Notes under the pieces: generated by a model
Databases searched by the model: none
What the model was told of the DNA's origin: nothing
Seen by the model: only the letters and a program-made list of their open reading frames with translations
Position numbers and translations under genes: made by a program
Shown: positions 9,883 through 21,200 of the stretch, one piece after another
How the letters are laid out: each line of letters starts with the position of its first letter
Numbering within the stretch: position 1 is the stretch's first letter
Source: Closterium sp. NIES-65
Lineage: Eukaryota; Streptophyta; Zygnematophyceae; Desmidiales; Closteriaceae
Direction: 5' to 3'
NCBI GenBank assembly: GCA_948144175.1
Contig: CANXME010000411.1
Location: 1-64,000 of the forward strand
DNA length: 64,000 nucleotides

Positions 9883-10343
9883 CTAATGCTAAGCATTAGC
9901 TTAGATTGAAGAGTCGGTAAGAAGTTGTAATTGGTTGCTTGCGAATATCCAGCTTTATCTATGTATTATAGCAAATTCTATTTGACATATTTGTTAGTAT
10001 TAACCCAGATTCATTTATAAATAAATGCAATAGAAGGGATAAAACAATCATTGTTGTCAATGCAATAATAGCCATGGATTACTACTATTTTAGTGATTTT
10101 CAGATGAGAATTATGATTTTGTCTAAAGAAAGACTTCTATTCATTACTGGTTGTAGACAAATAACTTTAGAAAAAATGATTATTTATTATCATTTTTTAG
10201 TACAATGTTACCAGATATCAAAAATACAAAAAAAAAGAGCTAGCCCACAGAAGGCTCTTTTCAAAGAGCCACTGAGGTCACATTACACTGAATGACATAG
10301 ACATTCCAGTGAAAAAGTTGTACAAGAGCAGTAGGGAATAAGA
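9883..10343. other. trnS-CGA/psbK spacer with hairpin
   Basis: The spacer has one clear stem-loop, GGCTCTTT-TC-AAAGAGCC (10253-10270), downstream of psbK and likely its mRNA 3' end. A 73-codon frame at 10074-10295 crosses it and looks accidental. Confidence 0.6.
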
Positions 10344-10490
10344 TTAACGAAAACTTACAGCTGCTTGCCAAACAAATGCTAACAATAAGAAAAATACAGG
10401 AATTACAGGCATAACATCCACAATCGGATCAAAGATAGCATATGCTTCAGGTAACTTAGCCAATACCATAGCAGTAGACATGGTTAACAT
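10344..10490 (-). CDS. psbK: Photosystem II protein K
   Basis: Small photosystem II subunit, 48 residues. The conserved mature part starts [20 protein letters not shown] and ends WQAAVSFR. I chose the ATG at 10490 because GGAG lies 8 bases before it; a second in-frame ATG at 10481 is possible. One transmembrane helix. Confidence 0.95.
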   Translation of the reverse strand: MLTMSTAMVLAKLPEAYAIFDPIVDVMPVIPVFFLLLAFVWQAAVSFR

Positions 10491-10721
10491 AAGGATTCTC
10501 CAATAGGTAACTGTAAGCGACAGGAAGTTCCCAATAGGGTACTCCGTGAAGTAAATCTAACTCAATGGCACATCTTACTACAGCTTCTCTCAGCTTGGAA
10601 GAGGTGATAACATAACTGATTGTAAAGTTAGGTTCTATTTTACTTTTGACAAAATAAATTATTCTTTGACTTGACACATTTCTTCTTAATAAGGTTAACT
10701 ATATTACTATTCAAGAATAGA

Positions 10722-10793
10722 TCAGGCGTAGCCAAGTGGTAAGGCAATGGGTTTTGGCCCCACTATTCGGAGGTTCGAATCCTTCCGCCTGAG
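10722..10793 (+). tRNA. trnQ-UUG: tRNA-Gln (UUG)
   Basis: Acceptor TCAGGCG/CGCCTGA, anticodon TTG in loop TTTTGGC, T loop GGTTCGAATCC. It is divergent from psbK, as in land plants. Confidence 0.96.
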
Positions 10794-11069
10794 CAATACA
10801 TAAACTAAATCTCTACTATCTTCCTTCCAGTTAGACATCTTCTACATCTTAGATATCTTTTTTTTATTTTTAATAAAAGGAGAATGCATAAATTTTTTCT
10901 TTTCAAAACAAAAAGGAAACATTACAAATGAAATTTTCCGAATAAATTAAATTATCCGATATATTTTTTTATACTTATTAATTCGCACTTCTAACATAGC
11001 AACCTATTACGTTGTGATGTACAATAATAACAGGTTATCCTATTTATTTGATAAGAGAGGATTTGATTC

Positions 11070-12605
11070 ATGAAACTAGCTTATTGGATGTATGCTGGGC
11101 CAGCTCATATTGGTACTCTTCGCGTAGCAAGTTCTTTTAAGAATGTACATGCAATTATGCATGCTCCATTAGGAGATGATTATTTCAATGTTATGCGTTC
11201 TATGTTAGAAAGAGAAAGAGATTTTACTCCTGTAACTGCTAGCATAGTAGATCGTCATGTATTAGCGCGTGGATCTCAGGAGAAAGTAGTAGAAAACATT
11301 ACTCGTAAAGACAAAGAAGAACGTCCAGATCTAATTGTATTAACTCCAACATGTACTTCTAGTATTTTACAAGAAGATCTACAAAACTTTGTAGATAGAG
11401 CATCTATGGCATCTCAATCTGATGTTATTCTAGCAGATGTTAATCATTATCGTGTAAATGAATTACAAGCAGCAGATCGTACATTAGAACAAGTAGTCCG
11501 ATATTATCTTGATAAAGCTAGAAGACAAGGCACCTTAAATCAAACTATCACAGATGTACCTTCCGTTAACATTATTGGTATATTTACTTTAGGTTTTCAT
11601 AATCAACACGACTGCAGAGAATTAAAGAGATTATTACAAGATTTAGGAATCAAAGTAAATGAAGTTATTCCAGAAGGTGGTTCTGTAGAAAATTTACGTA
11701 ATTTACCAAAAGCTTGGTTAAATCTTGTTCCATATCGTGAAGTGGGATTAATGACAGCTTTATATTTAGAAAAAGAATTTGGTATGCCTTATGTTGCAAC
11801 TACTCCTATGGGAATAGTTGGTACAGCTGAATGTATCCGCGAAATTCAAGCACACATCAATAAATTGGCTCCTGTAGGTCAAAAAGTTGATTACGAGCCT
11901 TATATTGATCAACAAACCAGATTTGTTTCTCAAGCTGCTTGGTTTTCACGTTCAATTGACTGTCAAAACCTAACTGGGAAAAAAGCTGTTGTTTTTGGTG
12001 ACACTACTCATGCAGCTGCAATGACTAAAATCTTAGCCCGAGAAATGGGTGTCTATGTTGTATGTGCAGGTACATATTCTAAACATGATGGAGATTGGTT
12101 TAGAGAACAAGTACAAGGATATTGTGATGAAGTTCTTATCACTGATGATCATACTGAAGTAGGAGATATGATCGCACGTTTAGAACCAGCAGCAATTTTT
12201 GGAAGTCAAATGGAACGCCATATTGGAAAACGTCTTGATATTCCATGTGGAGTTATTTCTGCACCAGTCCATATACAAAATTTTCCTCTTGGTTACAGAC
12301 CATTCCTAGGATATGAAGGAACTAATCAGATAGCTGATTTGGTTTATAATTCCTTTACATTAGGTATGGAAGATCATCTTCTAGAAATTTTTGGTGGTCA
12401 TGATACGAAAGAAGTTATTACAAAATCACTATCTACTGACAGTGATCTAGCTTGGGATGCAGACAGTCAGGCTGAATTAAGCAGAATTCCAGGTTTTGTA
12501 CGAGGCAAAATCAAGAGAAATACTGAAAAATTCGCAAGACAAAATGGTATGACAAAAATTACTGTAGAAGTTATGTATGCTGCTAAAGAAGCATTAAATG
12601 CATAA
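11070..12605 (+). CDS. chlB: Light-independent protochlorophyllide reductase subunit B
   Basis: Catalytic subunit of the dark-operative protochlorophyllide oxidoreductase, which works with ChlN and ChlL to make chlorophyllide without light. The product is 511 residues, full length. D36 (in APLGDDYFN), the unusual aspartate ligand of the NB 4Fe-4S cluster, is present, as is the cysteine in [10 protein letters not shown]. The nitrogenase-like blocks [10 protein letters not shown] and [19 protein letters not shown] are clear. TAAGAGAGGATTTGATTC precedes the ATG (GAGAGGA as ribosome site). Angiosperms have lost this gene; chlL and chlN are not in this window. Confidence 0.98.
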   Translation: MKLAYWMYAGPAHIGTLRVASSFKNVHAIMHAPLGDDYFNVMRSMLERERDFTPVTASIVDRHVLARGSQEKVVENITRKDKEERPDLIVLTPTCTSSILQEDLQNFVDRASMASQSDVILADVNHYRVNELQAADRTLEQVVRYYLDKARRQGTLNQTITDVPSVNIIGIFTLGFHNQHDCRELKRLLQDLGIKVNEVIPEGGSVENLRNLPKAWLNLVPYREVGLMTALYLEKEFGMPYVATTPMGIVGTAECIREIQAHINKLAPVGQKVDYEPYIDQQTRFVSQAAWFSRSIDCQNLTGKKAVVFGDTTHAAAMTKILAREMGVYVVCAGTYSKHDGDWFREQVQGYCDEVLITDDHTEVGDMIARLEPAAIFGSQMERHIGKRLDIPCGVISAPVHIQNFPLGYRPFLGYEGTNQIADLVYNSFTLGMEDHLLEIFGGHDTKEVITKSLSTDSDLAWDADSQAELSRIPGFVRGKIKRNTEKFARQNGMTKITVEVMYAAKEALNA

Positions 12606-12644
12606 TAAGAAAATTTTTATAGCTTAAATATATACAATCAGAAG

Positions 12645-12681
12645 CTTTTTTATGCTCTCATGAAATGAGAGCATAAAAAAG
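12645..12681 (+). terminator. chlB 3' stem-loop
   Basis: Perfect hairpin with arms of 17 bp (CTTTTTTATGCTCTCAT and its complement) and a 3-base loop, 40 bp after the chlB stop. Probable mRNA 3' end. Confidence 0.85.
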
Positions 12682-12876
12682 AAATCATAAAACTACTTAA
12701 ATTGCAAAGAAAAATTTATATTCGCATCATATAAGATATAAGAATTTCCTATTTCAAGAATTTTTATAGTATAGTACTTAAAAACGCATGAAATATAACT
12801 TGAAGAAAAGTAGTACATATTGGCACGGAAATCGTGATAACCTGAAGGTTACCATAAATATTTATTAAAAAAAAAT

Positions 12877-13832
12877 ATGGTTAAACTACGTTTAAAAAGA
12901 TATGGTAGAAAACAGCGTGTGACTTGAAATCACAACATAGGTTTTGGATTCAACAATCCAGCATCGAATTCTTAAAAGATGTCAAAATGATCACTTCAAA
13001 AGAAGAAAACTGAAGAAGAAAACTGATCTTATGACTTAGGCATGGTTTGATAAACCTTCTAAAAAAATTTAATCTATGGTCAATATTTTTGAATATAAAA
13101 AACTTTGTGAGCCTATGTTTTAACGAGAAAAAAAATACGAATTGCAAAAAAAAATATCGTTATATACATGGTAAGCTAATAACAAAATAGATAGATTAGT
13201 AGTGGTATATAACTAATATGTTGTTTTATTTAGTTAAAAAAATGTAATGAACCACCAGAGATTTTGATAGACCTAAAGATTTTTTAATAGACCAATGTGT
13301 GTGAACGAGTAAAATCCACTTAATTGTGGAAAAAAGATTACTCAAGAAATATCAGATGATGTTAGGTGTGACTAATTAACATTGCTATTAACATCATAGG
13401 TTCTGTGAATAGAAATGAGATATATGTAATGCTGTTTATAAAGAAATGTCCTGGTCGTTAAATGAGATATCCATTAGAAAAAAATAATCTCATTATCTAT
13501 TCCACATAAAGGATTCTGTTTTGTGTGAGTATAAAAATGATCTCCATTACTAGAGCCGTATGACTTGAAAAAATCATGTTCGGTTCATGGGGGGGAAACT
13601 ACTTTACCTATCCCAATAACCTACTTACAGAATTATAGCTATTGATGCAAGATGTCGCAGAGAAGGAAAGGCGCTTAAAGAAGTAGGATTTTATGATCCT
13701 AGAAAGGATCAAACTCAATTAGATATTCCGTCAATCCTAACTTTCTTACGAAATGGTGCTCAACCTACAGATACAGTCAGTCACATTTTACAGAAAGCAG
13801 GAGTTTTTGAACAAATGCATACAATTAATTAA
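12877..13832 (+). CDS. rps16: 30S ribosomal protein S16 (two exons)
   Basis: Ribosomal protein bS16. Exon 1 is 12877-12916 ([13 protein letters not shown]) and exon 2 is 13618-13832 ([16 protein letters not shown]...[12 protein letters not shown]...). Joined across a group II intron they give 84 residues, the usual size. The exon 1/intron join falls inside the Gln-14 codon. Lost from Marchantia and several other plastids, kept in many charophytes and seed plants. The stop TAA at 13830 is followed at once by AAGGAAGGAGG, a strong ribosome site for the small ORF at 13853. Confidence 0.94.
12917..13617 (+). other. Group II intron of rps16
   Basis: 701-bp intron with canonical ends, GTGTGAC at the 5' side and AT at the 3' side. 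Domain V is visible at about 13553-13589 (GAGCCGTATGA ... TCATGTTCGGTTC). No ORF of note. Confidence 0.9.
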
Positions 13833-13852
13833 AGGAAGGAGGATTTTGACCT

Positions 13853-14002
13853 GTGTTTGGGTACATACAACTTTTATGGTACTATCCATCTTTTTTTTTC
13901 TTGTTATATCTTTACGTGATTATATTACAAAATAAATCACGCTCTGGATGGATCGAAATCGTTTTGTCAAATGTCAAGAAAATTCAAAAAAAAATTTTTT
14001 GA
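13853..14002 (+). CDS. Small membrane ORF, possible SecG-like
   Basis: A 49-codon frame starts with GTG 20 bp after the rps16 stop, preceded by AAGGAAGGAGG, the strongest Shine-Dalgarno match I noticed in this window. The product is basic with one strongly hydrophobic segment (about residues 5-26, LLWYYPSFFFLLYLYVIIL), then QNKSRSG and a second, weaker hydrophobic stretch with a lysine-rich tail. The order helix - ILQNKSRSG - helix resembles the start of SecG (plastid ycf47), but it is shorter than SecG and lacks the Gly-rich end. Function is inferred weakly; it may be a remnant. It is likely co-transcribed with rps16. Confidence 0.45.
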   Translation: MFGYIQLLWYYPSFFFLLYLYVIILQNKSRSGWIEIVLSNVKKIQKKIF

Positions 14003-14098
14003 TGAATATATAGAAAAAAAAAATCTCAAAAAAAACATTTGGTTTCTTAAAGTATTCATTTTTACTTTAAAAATTATTTAGTTTAATTTGTTCTATTT

Positions 14099-14170
14099 AA
14101 GATCTTCTAATGAAGATCTTTTTGAATTGATGGAATTTATTCTGATCTAGAAGAATAAATTCCATCAATT
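14099..14170. terminator. Paired palindromes between rps16 and odpB
   Basis: Two back-to-back hairpins lie in the convergent spacer: AAGATCTTC-TAAT-GAAGATCTT (14099-14120) and a 19-bp stem with an 8-base loop (14125-14170). They could end transcripts from both directions. Confidence 0.7.
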
Positions 14171-14230
14171 GAATTGAATTGAATTGAATTGAATTGAATT
14201 GAATTGAATTGAATTGAATTGAATTGAATT
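14171..14230 (+). repeat. GAATT pentanucleotide tandem array
   Basis: Twelve perfect copies of GAATT in a row, flanked by CAATT on both sides. It abuts the palindromes at 14099-14170 in the rps16-odpB spacer. Likely length-polymorphic by slippage. Confidence 0.95.
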
Positions 14231-14335
14231 CAATTCTTCACGAAAAAAAACTTAAACTCGACTTGAATTGTCATTATCATATGATTTTTCTTTCTAAAGC
14301 ATCATAAAAACGAATGACAATCATTCTTTTGAGAA

Positions 14336-15319
14336 TCAATTGTCTAGTCCACAAATTTGTTCTACAGCTTGTACAATTTGAGGTGGTTGAATAATTGTTA
14401 GTTCTTCTAAAGGACCACTATAAGGAGTAGGTACATCTTGTGATGAAAGACATGCAATAGGAGCATCAAGATAATCGAATAGGTGTTCCATAAGAGCGGC
14501 TCTAAGAGAAGCACCAATACCTCCGGTTCTCATACATTCTTCAACTATCAATACTTTATGAGTCTTACGAACGGACGTAGCAATAGTTCCTAAATCAAAA
14601 GGTTTAAGAGATACAATATCTATAATTTCAGGATCATAGCCTTTATAAACCAAGCTCTTAGCAGCTTGCATGACATGATGTCTCATACGTGAGTATGTAA
14701 GAATAGTTATATCTTTTCCAGGACGAACTACTTCTGCTTTTTCTAAACAAATTAAATACTCTTCATCTGGAAGAACTTCCTTCAGATTGTATAAAAGAAC
14801 ATGTTCGAATAAAATAACTGGATTTTCACTTCTAATAGCTGACTTAATTAATCCTTTAGCATTTGTTGGAGTTGAACAAGCAACCATTTGTAATCCTGGA
14901 ACAGCTTGGAAGTAAGACTCTAATCGTTGAGAATGTTCTGCACCTAATTGTCTTCCGACTCCTCCAGGTCCACGAATTACTATAGGTATAGTAAAATTTG
15001 CTCCTGAAGTATAATGTAACATACCAGCGTTGTTAGCAATTTGATTAAAAGCTAATAACAAAAACCCCATGTTCATTCCTTCTACTACAGGCCTTAAACC
15101 TGTCATAGCAGCACCTATCGCTATCCCAGTAAAACTATTTTCTGCAATAGGTGTATCTAAGAGTCTCCAATCACCGTATTTTTCAGCCAATCCTTTTGTT
15201 ACCTTGTAAGATCCCCCATAGTGTCCTACATCTTCTCCCATAACTAAGACTCTGGGATCTCTATCCATCTCTTCTTGTAAACCTTCACGAAGAGCTTCAA
15301 ATAATAACATTTCTGCCAT
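14336..15319 (-). CDS. odpB: Pyruvate dehydrogenase E1 component, beta subunit
   Basis: Beta subunit of plastid pyruvate dehydrogenase E1, a thiamine-diphosphate enzyme that makes acetyl-CoA for fatty acid synthesis; it pairs with an alpha subunit that must be supplied from the nucleus here. The product is 327 residues, full length. It starts [18 protein letters not shown]. Typical blocks are [34 protein letters not shown] (with the cofactor-activating glutamate), GAEHSQRLE (active-site His region), the C-terminal transketolase domain [14 protein letters not shown], and [14 protein letters not shown]. The gene (also pdhB) is usual in red algal plastids and rare in green ones. It follows atpI where atpH would be expected. 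No frame breaks are seen. Confidence 0.96.
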   Translation of the reverse strand: MAEMLLFEALREGLQEEMDRDPRVLVMGEDVGHYGGSYKVTKGLAEKYGDWRLLDTPIAENSFTGIAIGAAMTGLRPVVEGMNMGFLLLAFNQIANNAGMLHYTSGANFTIPIVIRGPGGVGRQLGAEHSQRLESYFQAVPGLQMVACSTPTNAKGLIKSAIRSENPVILFEHVLLYNLKEVLPDEEYLICLEKAEVVRPGKDITILTYSRMRHHVMQAAKSLVYKGYDPEIIDIVSLKPFDLGTIATSVRKTHKVLIVEECMRTGGIGASLRAALMEHLFDYLDAPIACLSSQDVPTPYSGPLEELTIIQPPQIVQAVEQICGLDN

Positions 15320-16005
15320 ATTAATAAATTATATTAGAATTATAAAACAACTATACTTTTCAGTTGTGTTCAAAACTGTAGTAAATATCTAGTCAATAAG
15401 AAAATGAACCAATGAACTGCTTGATACAACACAATATTCTTTTACTAGATTGTTAACTATATATTATAAATAGTAGTGGAAAAAAATATAGCAAATAAAT
15501 GAATACTCAATAGCAGAAATAGAGTAATCGATTCGGAAGTCATTTATCATATATTCCCAGAAAGGTTTTGCAATGAAAAAATACAAAGGATTTTCGTAAT
15601 AAGAGATTTTTTTTCTATAACTCTTCTGCACAATAAAAATACTTTTAAAAAAATATATGTTAGTACAGCTTCAAGAATTTGGTGGTTGCTTATGTAATAA
15701 CCATTGCAAGAAAATCATAAAAACACAAAAAACAAATTTATCACTAAGAAAAAAAACATTGATAATGATGCACAAAAGATAGATGAAATACTTAGGTAAA
15801 TCACCAAATATTTCTTCAGAGAAGGAAGGCATAGAACACAGTGGCCATTCTATATACATCGATATCTATTTTACTTATATGACTAGCATGTTCAAATGCT
15901 AGCAACATAAGTAAAATAGATAATTTATTCAAGATAGTGATCTATATATTAACAGAAAGACCCTTAACAAGGAATCATACTTCTTTTTTAGAAAAAAAAA
16001 GGAAG
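15320..16005 (-). other. atpI-odpB spacer with hairpin
   Basis: The spacer holds a compound hairpin at 15864-15921 (outer arms ATCTATTTTACTTAT/ATAAGTAAAATAGAT, inner CTAGCAT/ATGCTAG), probably the atpI mRNA end. A 62-codon hydrophobic frame (15671-15859, minus) lies beyond it. It has no clear ribosome site and matches nothing I know. atpH, atpF and atpA, which normally follow atpI, are absent. Confidence 0.6.
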
Positions 16006-16752
16006 TTAATGATGTCCTTCCATAGATTCACCTATGTAAGCTGCTGCTAAAGTAGCAAAAATTAATGCTTGGATAGCACTTGTGAACAAACCTAGAAACA
16101 TCATAGGAACAGGAACAACTAAAGGTACTAAAGAAACTAGTACAGCCACAACCAATTCATCTGCAAGTATGTTTCCAAATAAACGGAAACTCAATGAAAG
16201 AGGTTTTGTGAAATCTTCCAATATATTAATTGGAAGAAGAACTGGAGTAGGTTGGATATATTTACCAAAATAACTTAATCCTCTTTTATGCAAACCGGCA
16301 TAAAAATATGCAACTGAGGTTAAAAGAGCTAAAGCTACGGTTGTGTTAATGTCATTTGTGGGTGCAGCCAACTCTCCGTGTGGAAGTTCAATAACTCTCC
16401 AAGGGAAAAGAGCACCAGACCAATTACAAACAAAAATAAACAAGAACATAGTACCAACAAATGGTACCCATGAACGATATTCTTCTTCTCCAATCTGTGT
16501 TCTAGCTAAATCTCGGATAAATTCCAAAACATATTCTACAAAATTTTGAGGACCATTAGGTACAGTTTCTAATTTACGAGTACCCAAAAAAGCTACTGCT
16601 AGTAGAATAGCAATAACAATCCAAGAAGTTATTAATACTTGTGCGTGAACTTGAAAATCACCTATTTGCCAATATAAATGTTGGCCAACTTCTACTCCAG
16701 AAATCTGATACAAAGCATTGAAACTGTCAATAGAAACCCCTGTGGTATACAT
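16006..16752 (-). CDS. atpI: ATP synthase CF0 subunit a
   Basis: Membrane subunit a of the thylakoid ATP synthase, forming the proton half-channels beside the c-ring. 248 residues, normal length. The block [21 protein letters not shown] carries the essential arginine, and the protein ends [10 protein letters not shown]. It lies downstream of rps2 in the ancestral rps2-atpI order. Confidence 0.97.
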   Translation of the reverse strand: MYTTGVSIDSFNALYQISGVEVGQHLYWQIGDFQVHAQVLITSWIVIAILLAVAFLGTRKLETVPNGPQNFVEYVLEFIRDLARTQIGEEEYRSWVPFVGTMFLFIFVCNWSGALFPWRVIELPHGELAAPTNDINTTVALALLTSVAYFYAGLHKRGLSYFGKYIQPTPVLLPINILEDFTKPLSLSFRLFGNILADELVVAVLVSLVPLVVPVPMMFLGLFTSAIQALIFATLAAAYIGESMEGHH

Positions 16753-17172
16753 ATTGCTTTGTTAATAATTGTGTTATAAGCTTTAAATAATTTCGTTTTT
16801 GAATATTTTTTTAGCAATGATCTAGCTTGAACTCTTACATGGCTTTTTTCAATTCAAAATAACCATCAGTTCAGTTCTAATAGATTTATTGTAATCAATG
16901 CTCCTTCGAACCAATGGCTGTCAAAGCACTTCGTGCTTCCCTGAGGTTTTGTTTTAGAACATGTAATAAATAGTATATATAAGAACTATTTATACATAGA
17001 CTACTATTCACTTGCTTCCTATCGTCTTTTGATGTAGATAGATCTTTTATATATCTAAGGTAAACCAGAAGAAAATGAAAAAGCAGATTGTCTCATCCCA
17101 ATAAATAGATCGAAAGAGTAAAGATATTTCAATTAATTTCCAAAATATATATAATAGAATTCTTTAATAGAA
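16753..17172 (-). other. rps2-atpI spacer
   Basis: About 420 bp with no gene. A short GC-rich hairpin AAGCAC-TTC-GTGCTT lies at about 16924-16938. Confidence 0.55.
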
Positions 17173-17898
17173 TCAATTCTTTCTATTTCGCCCTTCTTTA
17201 ATTGCATTGGTTAATTTGTCTAGTATCCATCGAATAGAAGACCTAGCATCGTCGTTTGCTGGAATAGGCATATCAGTTAAATCAGGATCACAATCACTAT
17301 CTACTAAACAAATAGTTGGGATACCTAATTTAATGCATTCTTGAATAGCAGTAGCTTCTTGTTGTTGATCAATAATGATAACTATGTCTGGCAATCGTGT
17401 CATATACTTAATGCCATCTAAGTATTTACGTAATTGATTAAGTTGTCTTTTAAGAACAGCTGCTTCTTTTTTTGGAAGTTGATTAAGTATCCCTGCTTTT
17501 TCTTTTTCTTCCAGTTGTTTGAATCTTGTTAGTCGGGTTTCAATTGTTGACCAATTAGTCAACATACCCCCTAACCATTTTTGATTAACATAATGGCATC
17601 GTGCCCTTTGAGCAGCTGAAGCTACAAGATCAGCAGCTTGATATTTAGTACCAACTATAAGAAATTGCTTGCCGTTATATGCTGCATTAGCTACCAAATC
17701 ACATGCTTCAGATAATAGGCGTGCTGTTTTAAAAATATGAAGAATGTGAATGCCTCTTCGTTTTGTAAAAATATAGGGTGCCATCTTGGGATTCCACTTC
17801 CGAGCTTGATGACCAAAATGAACCCCAGCTTCCATCATATCTTCTAAATTAATATTCCATTGTCCTTCTTTCATAAGAAAAATTTTTTGATTACTCAA
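17173..17898 (-). CDS. rps2: 30S ribosomal protein S2
   Basis: Ribosomal protein uS2, 241 residues. The conserved start region is [28 protein letters not shown]. Others are [25 protein letters not shown] and the C-terminal [17 protein letters not shown]. The extra N-terminal residues before [11 protein letters not shown] may mean initiation at the internal Met-9. It is downstream of rpoC2, as in cyanobacteria-derived rpo-rps2-atp clusters. Confidence 0.97.
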   Translation of the reverse strand: MSNQKIFLMKEGQWNINLEDMMEAGVHFGHQARKWNPKMAPYIFTKRRGIHILHIFKTARLLSEACDLVANAAYNGKQFLIVGTKYQAADLVASAAQRARCHYVNQKWLGGMLTNWSTIETRLTRFKQLEEKEKAGILNQLPKKEAAVLKRQLNQLRKYLDGIKYMTRLPDIVIIIDQQQEATAIQECIKLGIPTICLVDSDCDPDLTDMPIPANDDARSSIRWILDKLTNAIKEGRNRKN

Positions 17899-18261
17899 GC
17901 GCTAATAAGTTTAATCTCCATGAAAAATAGTATCTATTATCTATTCTCAGGAAAATCTGTATTACGTTTTTTTACATGGTTTCGAACTAGTTAAAAGAAA
18001 ACATTATAATCAAGATAAAATTCCGTAATAATTTTTTATATGACATGAGGACTTAATTACAATTCAATCATTAATTGAACGATAAGAATAATAAGAAAAA
18101 ATTCGGTTATTTCCTAGTGGTCAAAAGAATATAGGAATATTTCTAATATATTCTTTAGAAAAAGAGAATTTCATTATTTGAGATACAAGTCATATTTCTA
18201 TACAACACAAAAATGTCCATATAAAAAGTCATAATAGTTTTTCTCTACGTTGTGGATTCTT
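17899..18261 (-). other. rpoC2-rps2 spacer
   Basis: 363 bp of AT-rich spacer. I see no gene or strong hairpin. Confidence 0.5.
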
Positions 18262-21200
18262 TTATTTTCTATTTTTTATTAAAAAGTTTAAGGGTGATAA
18301 AATCTTATATTCTTTCATTTTTTTTATAGAAACCGAATTCTTCGGAAGACGATTGAAAAATATATTTTTACTTTCTTGGCCTGCTTTCGATTGTGACATA
18401 TTACTTAAATATGTATGCATCCAATCTCTTTTTTTTATTAATGGTTTGTATAGACAAAAAATATGCTGATATCTTGAATTTAATACCCCATTGTAATTAT
18501 TTTTAAAATGAAATTGCTTCTTTTGATAAAGAATAGCTTCTAAATTAACCTGTTTACAACCTGTCCCTGCTGGTATCATGTTACTCAATAAGACATTTTC
18601 TTTCAATCCTTTCAGCCAATCCATTCTCCCCTGAATTGCAGATCTACTAAGAACTGTAATTGTTCTTTCAAAACTAGCTTCTGATAAAAAACTATTTGTA
18701 TTAAGTGACGCTTTGGTAATTCCAAGTAATACAGGTTTACAGGGCAAAGGTTTATGAAGTACACGATTCATTCTTTCTGCTTTTGCAATATCCATTAATT
18801 CACCAGGGAAAAAGACTCCTATCGCATCATAAGGATACGCCGTTCTTATAACTGTTTTGGGTGAAAAAGCTGTAAGATCAGTATTTTCAACAATGACAAC
18901 TTTAGAGCTCATTTGTCTTACAATAACTTCTACATGTTTATCTGAAATATATACTCCTTGAGATAAATATACTTTTTGAATTTGATCTACAGTTTCAATT
19001 TGACTATATTCTAAAGCTTTCCTCGCTCTATTGACAGATGCTTGAGATAACATTAGATCCATCTGGGAAAGACTACCAACGTAATTACGAAGATTTTCTT
19101 TAATACGGCCTACTAAATATTCGAAACGCATATGCAAATGAACTACTACTTGATTTCCTATCCTAGCTTCTAAAAGTTGTTCAGCTTTTGGAAGTCCTTG
19201 AATAATATCACTTGCTTTAAGCCTTTCGTATGCAAAAGTAATTAAAGTATCTCCTTCGTGGATCACCTGTTTATGATAAGCATGTACTACAGTACCTGCA
19301 GGTACTAAATAAAGTTTTGCTAATCGAATAGTTATAGAACTTTCAGACACACCTACTATATGTCCTGATTCAGGTAACATACCATAAGCTAATGTACTTA
19401 CACCTTTACATATAGATTGTGCTAAGAGCGGTTGTGGTTTGGTAAGAAGTTTATTGAAACAAAGTGAAGTCATCCAATGTAGCAAAGAGAGAGGAAGAAT
19501 GTTTGTTTTTATTTTATAAACATTCTCGTTTTGGTGAACAAAAAAATTTGTATTGCAAACAAAATCTTTTGAGAAATCTTGGATTTTAGGGAAAATTTTT
19601 TGAAAAGATAAAAGTTCGTATTTATTGGCCAAATCATATTGAATCAAATTACTAAATCTTTTTAAAGATGAAATATTAAGTCTTTCGAATAAAGTATGGA
19701 ATTGGCCTAGTAAACCTACATTAGAAAATAAATTCGATAAATAAGATATAAGAAGAATCTTTTGCTTATTTCCCATATGCTTCTTCGTATAAGAAAAAAG
19801 ATCATGAGAAATTTTTTTATAATATTCTAACGAAGTATTTCCGCATGGATATCGATACGTATTGGTTACAAGTGTCTTATCATAATCATCAATGGTTATG
19901 TGAAATTGATCTACTGCTGATAAAGTCAGAATGCATTTGTCATCTGCACTTGTAAGATATAAAAAACCAGTATGTTTATTAAAAATATTTTCTCGAATTT
20001 TTGAGGTATGAAAAGACAATCGTTGTCGATATTCAAAAGGAGGAAAAAAGGACTTGTATTGAGTAACAACATAATTATTTTTTCCTATAGGTAAGTCAGC
20101 TTGAATATAATCTTGTACTTTATATAAGAAAGAAAGATTAATACCTGAAAATTCAGTCAATCTACCTGAAAAAATCCATATATAACTAGTCTTATCGACA
20201 ATCGGACTTAAATAAGTACTAAGAGAAGTGAATTCTAACCATAAGCTAAGACGGGTTTGAAAAGAACTTAATGCTAGAAGCTTTCGTTGTTTTAAAGAAT
20301 ATGCGTGAAGACCTGTGTATTCATAGAAGACTTCTCCTTCTATACCACAATATATATCTTTTTCTATTTTTTCTTTTAAAGGAGCTGTACTTGCACGAAC
20401 TTCTGCGATAATTTGTCTAGCTTGTACATATTGATGATTTCTGACAAGAAGTAAACTATATTGAGGTACATTTAAGATATGTCTTTTATTTGTGCCATCT
20501 TCTATTATAACTGATAAAGCTTCGGGACAAGTCCATGCAGGTCGTCCATGACGATTACGTGTAGCTTGAAGAGTCTCTGTATAAAAATTAACTACCCCAT
20601 TAAATGGTGCTCGTACATGCTCTGCAACATCTCCAGTAAAAACACCTCCAGTATGAAAAGTGCGTAAAGTTAATTGAGTTCCAGGTTCTCCTATAGATTG
20701 ACCTGCAATAATTCCTATCGCAGCACCAAGTTCTACTAAATTACCACAACTTAAATCCCATCCATAACACATTTGACATGCTCTAGGCATGCTTTTGCAA
20801 CTCAAAGGAGATCGTACATATATTTCATTGTGAGAAAGAACCAAACGATTTACTATATCTGGAGCCAAATCTTGATTGCGAACTGCAATACAACGACCAT
20901 TTAGATAAACATCACGTGCAAGAATGCGTCCTACTAATCTATCTTGTAAAGACAATAAAGGACTAGATGTTTTTCGCTCTTGTATAGAACGCAATCGTAC
21001 TCCTTCAAGAGTTTCACAATCAGGATTACGAACTACTATATGTTGCACAACTTCGACAAGACGACGTGTCAAATATCCTGCATCAGCAGTACGTACAGCA
21101 GTATCGACTACTCCTTTTCGTGCACCATAACAAGATATTATATATTCGGTTAAAGATAAACCTTCTCTTAAATTACTTTGTATAGGAAGATCAATAATAT

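Noticed and set aside
10074-10295. 73-codon plus-strand frame
   Set aside because: Covers the psbK 3' hairpin and reads low-complexity spacer.
10456-10677. 73-codon frame upstream of psbK
   Set aside because: Overlaps the psbK start in another frame, has no ribosome site and no family resemblance.
14171-14230. CRISPR-like array
   Set aside because: Simple 5-bp tandem repeats without spacers; no cas genes; plastid DNA.
15671-15859. 62-codon hydrophobic frame between atpI and odpB
   Set aside because: I considered it as an atpH or ycf remnant, but it does not match subunit c (no conserved acidic residue in a GxGxG helix context) and has no ribosome site.
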